Origin: Desmodus rotundus | Lineage: Eukaryota > Chordata > Mammalia > Chiroptera > Phyllostomidae | Reading direction: 5' to 3' | DNA length: 64,000 nt | NCBI RefSeq assembly: GCF_022682495.2 | Contig: NC_071392.1 | Span: 69,772,097 to 69,836,096 of the forward strand | Shown here: positions 59,407 to 64,000 of the stretch, in pieces | Numbering within the stretch: position 1 is the stretch's first letter | How the letters are laid out: each line of letters begins with the position of its first letter | Notes under the pieces: generated by a model | The model's input: the letters and a program-made list of their open reading frames with translations, nothing else | What the model was told of the DNA's origin: nothing | The model's database searches: none | Position numbers and translations under genes: made by a program

Positions 59407-59934
59407 GCTTTAAATTTTAAGAGGATACCTCAGGGAGAATAAATCTGAATTCATCATAATTTGGTGACTTTTTTCTAAATTGTAATTGTGGAGTATATGG
59501 ATTTATCTACTTTGGTTTGAGTTAAAATTTGCCTTTTAAAATGTTAAACATATTTTTGTCACTGGGAGAACTTTCTTGCTCCCCAAAGACATTGTTAATG
59601 TTCCTCATAGACATACCAGTTAATGACCCCAAAGTATTCTAATTCCTTCCTTTATTTCCAAACCCTCTTATGGAGTGATAATCAAAGTATACTAGATTGT
59701 CCTGTAACTTCTCTCAGGATCATATGCTAGAAAATAAGGTAAGGAGTAAAGGGCTACCTTGAACCATACCAGGTCAAAAGCATAAGGGAATCATTTGACC
59801 ACTTCAGACTGACCTAATAAAGAATAATTTTCACATTAAAACAATATGAAAATTAGCTTGCTGTCACTTAACCAGATCTCCAATGACTACTCCCTGATTC
59901 ATTCTTATAAGTACAATACAGCAACTGAGCTCCT

Positions 59935-60340
59935 TGGCATCTACCCAAAAGTTGAAAACTTATTTCCACACAAAAACCTGCACATGGATATTTAAAGCAG
60001 CTTTATTCATAATTGCCAAAGCTTAGATACAACCAAGACGTCTTTCCATAGGTGAATGGATAAATAAACTGTGATTCATCCAGGCAATAAAATATTATTC
60101 AGTGCTTAAAAAATAGAAGCGCTCTCAAGCCATGGAAAAACGTTAAAGGTATGTTCCTAAGGGAAAGAAGCCAACCTGAAAAGGCTCCATACTGTATGAT
60201 TCCAACCATATTACATTCTGGAAAAGGCAAAGCTATGGGGACAAAAAAGACCCGTGGTTGGGAAGGGGAGGAATAAATATGCAGAGCAAAGAGGATTTTT
60301 GTAAGATTAGAGTAAGCAAGACATCTATAAATGGGAATAA
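59935..60340 (+). mobile_element. L1M 3' end
   Basis: AAAACCTGCACATGGATATT (59976), GCAGCTTTATTCATAATTGC, GTGAATGGATAAATAAACTG, TGTATGATTCCAACCATATT and TTCTGGAAAAGGCAAAGCTA are classic old-L1 3' sequence. Confidence 0.75.
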
Positions 60341-60603
60341 AATCAAAATGTCCAGAGAGATTTGCACTCAAACTGCTTGGAAAATGCATTTCAGTTCTTG
60401 TGTCAATGTGAAAAAATTAAACCTATAATCGAAAGAAGATGACTTACGGGTGTGGTTTTTAGAAGACAGAACGATAAGATCTCAAAATAGGGGCCCTGTA
60501 AAAGCAAATGCTTGGACTTCATATCAAAAGACTGTCGATGCGTGTGCACATGTGGGTCTACCTTTGATTGAATTAGTTGATCAAATACTGGTTCTAACTG
60601 CAC

Positions 60604-60895
60604 CTGGGGAACATTATGCTAAGTGAAATAAGCCAGTCAGAGAAAGACAAATACCATATGATTTCACTCATATTTGGAATCTAACAAACAAACTGAACTA
60701 ACAAGCAAAACTGAGATAGACTCATAGATGGAGAGCAGATGACAACTAGTGGGGGTGGGGAACTTAGGGTACGGAGGGATTGAGCAAAAAGGAAAAAGGA
60801 CTCATGGACGTAGACAACAGAGTGGTGATTGCTGAGGGGAGGGAGGTATAAGGGGACTAAATGGTAATGGAAAAAATATAATAAAGATTATATGA
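60604..60895 (+). mobile_element. L1 3' end, 5'-truncated
   Basis: GGGGAACATTATGCTAAGTG, AAATAAGCCAGTCAGAGAAA and ATTTGGAATCTAACAAACAA form the ORF2 end. A G-rich 3'UTR (GGGGGTGGGGAACTTAGGGT) and ATGGTAATGGAAAAAATATA before an A-rich tail complete it. It closely resembles the 3' end of the L1 at 45019-50281. Confidence 0.8.
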
Positions 60896-61574
60896 TAAAA
60901 AAATAAAATAAATGAGAAAAAAAGTGAAAAAAAGAAAAGGTTACATTTTAGCCATGAAAAAAAAGATAGACTAGCTGTTTGTCATGTAGATAAAACTATT
61001 TTGACCAAATTTTTGTGCTTTTCATGAAACTTCCATGCCATTATGCCACATAATTTACTCAGCACCTGATAGGTGGCCATATTTCTAACAGACAGCAAAT
61101 GGCAATTTTCCTTCCTCAGCATTTCACCATGTCATTCTGATTTAGATAATTTAAGCTTGCTTAATGTGTGGGTAGGAATCTATGAGCTGTTACATGTTTT
61201 CTGTTAAGAATTCCAAGAATGAGTTTTTCCATATATTTCCATTGGAAATAAAATGGCTTAGGTTTTTCATAGAATGAAATGACCATTACATAGAAAGTTA
61301 TTCTTTAATGTAAATTTAACTTAATGAGTGTATTCTATGAGCAAATGTTATCCATGATTCAAAAAGAACACAAGATAAATCTACAAAAGAATTAGCCCAA
61401 ACTGTATATTCCAGTAATTTGTCTGCATCCAGAATCCTATCACAAACAAGCCTACCAGGCAAGGTGCTTTAAAGACATAATTATGTAAGTAAGGGATATA
61501 TATGGCATACTCGTATACAAACGAGTGCTTTGCTGCATTATATTTATCTTTCAAATGCCAGAATGATGCATTGG

Positions 61575-62020
61575 TACTCCAAGTATGGTCCTGTAATCCT
61601 GAAGATCGTCGAGATCTCTTCAGGGGATCTGTGAAGTCAAAACTCTTTTTATAGTATTCAGACATCATCTGCTTTTTTTACAATTATTTTCTCCTGAGTG
61701 TACAGTTTTCCAGAGACTAAACTTGATCGGATATTGCAACAGATTGATGTAGGAGCTGATATGAAATGCAGCTATATTCAATTAAACCAGACACTAAAGA
61801 GATGTAGAGAAGCATAAAAATGCCACTCATTTCACTAAGTTGTTTGGTTTGGGAAATAGTTGTTGTATATAAAAATGTAATTTGTATTAGCATGTAACGC
61901 ACTTACTACTTTTATTGTAAAATTAATTAAATATTTTAATTTTTTCAATTTTAATTTCTCATGTAGTGAATATTGATAGATAAAACCCACAAAAAGAAAA
62001 GTTTGAGAACAGCTGTCTTA
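61575..62020 (+). mobile_element. hAT (Tip100/Zaphod-like) remnant
   Basis: AGGGGATCTGTGAAGTCAAA (61622), then ACTCTTTTTATAGTATTCAG and CATCATCTGC, ending AAAAGTTTGAGAACAGCTGT (61997), resembles hAT MITEs that begin with a 'ggatccgtgaggtcaaaact' block and end 'gtttgagaaccactg'. It stops about 30 bp short of the CADPS2 PH exon at 62051. Confidence 0.45.
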
Positions 62021-62050
62021 GAGTGATTAACAGGAAAAATATTTACTGAC

Positions 62051-62117
62051 CTGAACAAGAACAAAGTAACGTTTTTTCCATCTTTTCCAAACCTTCTGTC
62101 CAAGGGCATACAGATAT
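62051..62117 (-). CDS. CADPS2: CADPS2 coding exon, start of PH domain
   Basis: First CADPS2 exon in the window in transcript order. It encodes 22 full codons after one leftover base ([20 protein letters not shown], then VQ), which is the first beta-hairpin of the PH domain, with the basic WKRWKKR cluster expected to face phosphoinositides. CAPS2 primes dense-core vesicles for calcium-triggered exocytosis, and its PH domain binds acidic phospholipids such as PI(4,5)P2 at the plasma membrane (family knowledge). The minus strand shows an acceptor ending ttcttaccag and a donor CAG|gtcagt. The 67-nt length (1+66) leaves phase 0, which matches the next exon at 33379. The upstream exon is outside the window. 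CADPS is the main alternative; the later exons fit CADPS2 better. Confidence 0.93.
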
Positions 62118-64000
62118 CTGGTAAGAAGAATAAACAAGCAAAAGAATACATTACAGGAGTAGTGTTGTGGTTCTGCGTAGTCGTACTTCTTCCACAGGTA
62201 TTTATTCTTGACAACGGCCTGACAAAGGTAAAGTTTAGTTCATTTGGAATCTGAGACAACATGCGGCTTCTGTCTTACAAAGTGACTGAGCTTATTCTAG
62301 GCTCTTGAAAGGCAATTGATTTATGTGGCTTATCAATTTGTCAGTTCATACCACAATCTGAACAAAGCTGGAGTTACATAGGATCATCAAGGAACCAGTA
62401 GGAACTTTATTCCTATACATACTTCATAGGAGAGACAAAGGCAATGAGTTGAGAAGACAGTACTAAATGTTTCAGCTCTCAGAGGGTGGCCTGGGCAGGA
62501 GCCGGATGCAGAACAAAACTTCCAGGGTGAAGGAAGTGTCATTATCAAGCTGAGTGACCCAGAAATGTGGCTGCACCAATCTCAGTTTCTATTTCCTCAA
62601 CCACCAAGTGAAAGGACTGGATATGCTGCTTTCTATGGCCCGTGCCAGGCCTATAACCTGAGGGGTTACCTGATTTATGGAAGCATCTTGCTGCATATAT
62701 TCCTAACTATGAAAATCAGACAATAATGAAGGTGACATGGTGTGATTTAACATATTTCAACCGACGCTTTTGTTTAACTTTGCAGTGCTACTAGTAACCC
62801 ACATTAAAATGATTAAAGTAGTCAATCATTTGAAAATAGAACTTTTGTTCTTACTGAATATACAGATGGAAGCTTAAGTATCAAGGAAGAAGAAAAAATT
62901 AAATATTAATCAAGTATGAGTATGCCTTGAAGCCCTATTTTAAAATACCATAAAACTAGACACACACCTTCTACAAAAGTGGAAAACATTGTTAGAAGTT
63001 TAAAATATGATAAATAGAGGCTTAATTTTTAAATTAAAGAAAGCTTTTTCAATATTTTATCACAGTCTCTTTTTCTGTAGTGAAGGTTTAATATTGTAGA
63101 TGCTATTCAGACTAACGCAATTTGTATACAATTTTGAGCAACCACTATAGCTAATTGTTTATTTAAGGGCTTATAGTCTCTAGACTTTTACAATTTTTAA
63201 AACTAAAATCTTGGTTTTAATTTTTAGTTTTTGTCTTATTAAAAAATTATTTTATGTAAAGCAAAGCACACACACCTTTTGACCCCTTTTATAAAAAAGA
63301 AGTAATAGGGGATGTTGCTAAGGTGTGCTGAAAGGAACGGTACTCGCATTCACTACCAGTGCAGTGTAACGTAAGACCACCTTTCTGTAGCTAACATGGC
63401 AACATGTAGAAACAGCCCCCGGTTTTCATCCTGGAACTTATCGGGGAAATAATTAGCTATGCACATCAAGATGTATGCTGCATGGATGCACAGAGCAGTA
63501 TTATTTCTATTGTTGAAAACAACAATTTAGGCATTTAACAGTAGGCGAATTATTTAATAAATGCTATCATGTGCACAGGAAAAAATACCATGCTGTCACT
63601 GAATTATATTTTTGATAAAATTATCAACATAAAGAATATCTCACTATAGGATGTTACGTGAAAAGCACAGATTCAAAACTACACACATATGTAATGATTT
63701 GGAATTTATAAAACATATATACATATATGAAAGAAATATTCCAAAATATTAGTGATAGTTATCTTTGAGTGGGGAGTTATGGATGATTCAAGTTTCCTTC
63801 TTTATTCTCTGTGTTTTATAAATTTCCAGAATCAAGCAAACAAACAAGAAAACCCTGAAGTTACTAAAAGTCAAAATAAAAACTAGGCTCCTGCACTGGA
63901 AAGCATTGCCCACAGTGGCCAAATCAACGCTCTGTCTTCTTGCAGACACATCAGCTGGCTGGCATGTTTGGGAAACCTGCACAGTATTCAGCTCTCACAA
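62118..64000 (-). other. CADPS2: CADPS2 intron, 3' part only (at least 1.9 kb)
   Basis: Ends at the acceptor ttcttaccag (62118). Nothing clear was recognised in 62118-63400 apart from possible weak MIR similarity near 62550-62640. An ancient L1 3' remnant occupies 63420-63835. Confidence 0.75.
63420..63835 (+). mobile_element. L1M 3' remnant
   Basis: ATGGATGCACAGAGCAGTAT (63483), TGAAAACAACAATTTAGGCA, CAGTAGGCGAATTATTTAAT and TTATAAATTTCCAGAATCAA (63816) resemble old L1M 3' regions and UTR. Diverged. Confidence 0.45.

Larger units (their letters stand above)
33380..62050 (-). other. CADPS2: CADPS2 intron (about 28.7 kb) inside the PH domain
   Basis: Bounded by gtcagt (donor side, 62050) and tcatgcag (acceptor side, 33380) on the minus strand. 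It holds old L1 pieces, an LTR with a Tigger insertion, two VES SINEs, a 5.3-kb decayed L1, MIR/L2 fragments and two L1 3' ends, each listed separately. No further CADPS2 exon or other gene was recognised in it. Confidence 0.85.

Noticed and set aside
1..64000. CRISPR arrays, operons or phage-like modules
   Set aside because: No spaced direct repeats, no ribosome-binding-site patterned gene clusters, and clear vertebrate exons and retrotransposons; such systems are not expected in this genome.

Overview
This window is mammalian nuclear DNA, most likely from a yangochiropteran bat (probably Vespertilionidae). The pointers are at least four tRNA-derived SINEs of the bat VES type, L1 and half-L1 (HAL1) retrotransposons, and a hAT-type DNA-transposon remnant of the kind abundant in vesper bats, all on an older background of MIR, L2, MER5A, Tigger, MLT1 LTR and L1M remnants. 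There is no sign of bacterial or viral gene organisation. Almost all open reading frames of 60-150 codons here are chance ORFs or pieces of transposable elements.

The only host gene I can identify is CADPS2 (calcium-dependent activator protein for secretion 2, CAPS2) on the minus strand. Five coding exons are present with canonical splice sites and mutually consistent phases. In transcript order they are 62117-62051, 33379-33271, 31920-31720, 24087-23951 and 21817-21630. Together they encode about 234 uninterrupted residues: the PH domain (first three exons) and the region just after it. The exons before 62117 and after 21630 lie outside the window, so the whole window is inside this one gene. 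Intron sizes are about 28.7 kb, 1.35 kb, 7.6 kb and 2.1 kb, plus at least 21.6 kb of the next intron.

Layout by position: 1-725 L2; 1032-3028 inverted, decayed HAL1; 3315-6135 scrambled L1/HAL1 cluster; 8700-9066 MLT1 LTR; 9740-14712 ancient L1M remnants, with a nearly pristine 2.0-kb HAL1 at 12511-14521 whose 279-codon ORF1 is intact; 15084-15361 VES SINE; 16-24 kb MIR/L2 fragments and two CADPS2 exons; 24-34 kb sparse intron with three elements of note (an A-tail-only micro-insertion, a VES SINE, a MER5A) and a palindromic hAT-like hairpin beside two PH-domain exons; 35763-39490 an LTR holding a Tigger MITE, then a long ancient antisense L1; 41.9 kb VES; 45019-50281 a degenerate, internally deleted L1 running antisense to CADPS2; 50-60 kb old repeats, one VES and a candidate conserved non-coding block; 59.9-60.9 kb two L1 3' ends; 61.6-62.0 kb a hAT-like remnant next to the first PH exon.

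The most interesting items are the HAL1 with an intact ORF1, its homopolymeric A-run directly before the start codon, a chimera joining a HAL1-type leader directly to L1 ORF2 endonuclease sequence, and the intronic hAT hairpin. Repeat family names come from pattern recognition and remembered consensus sequences, not from a database search, so boundaries of old repeats are approximate.
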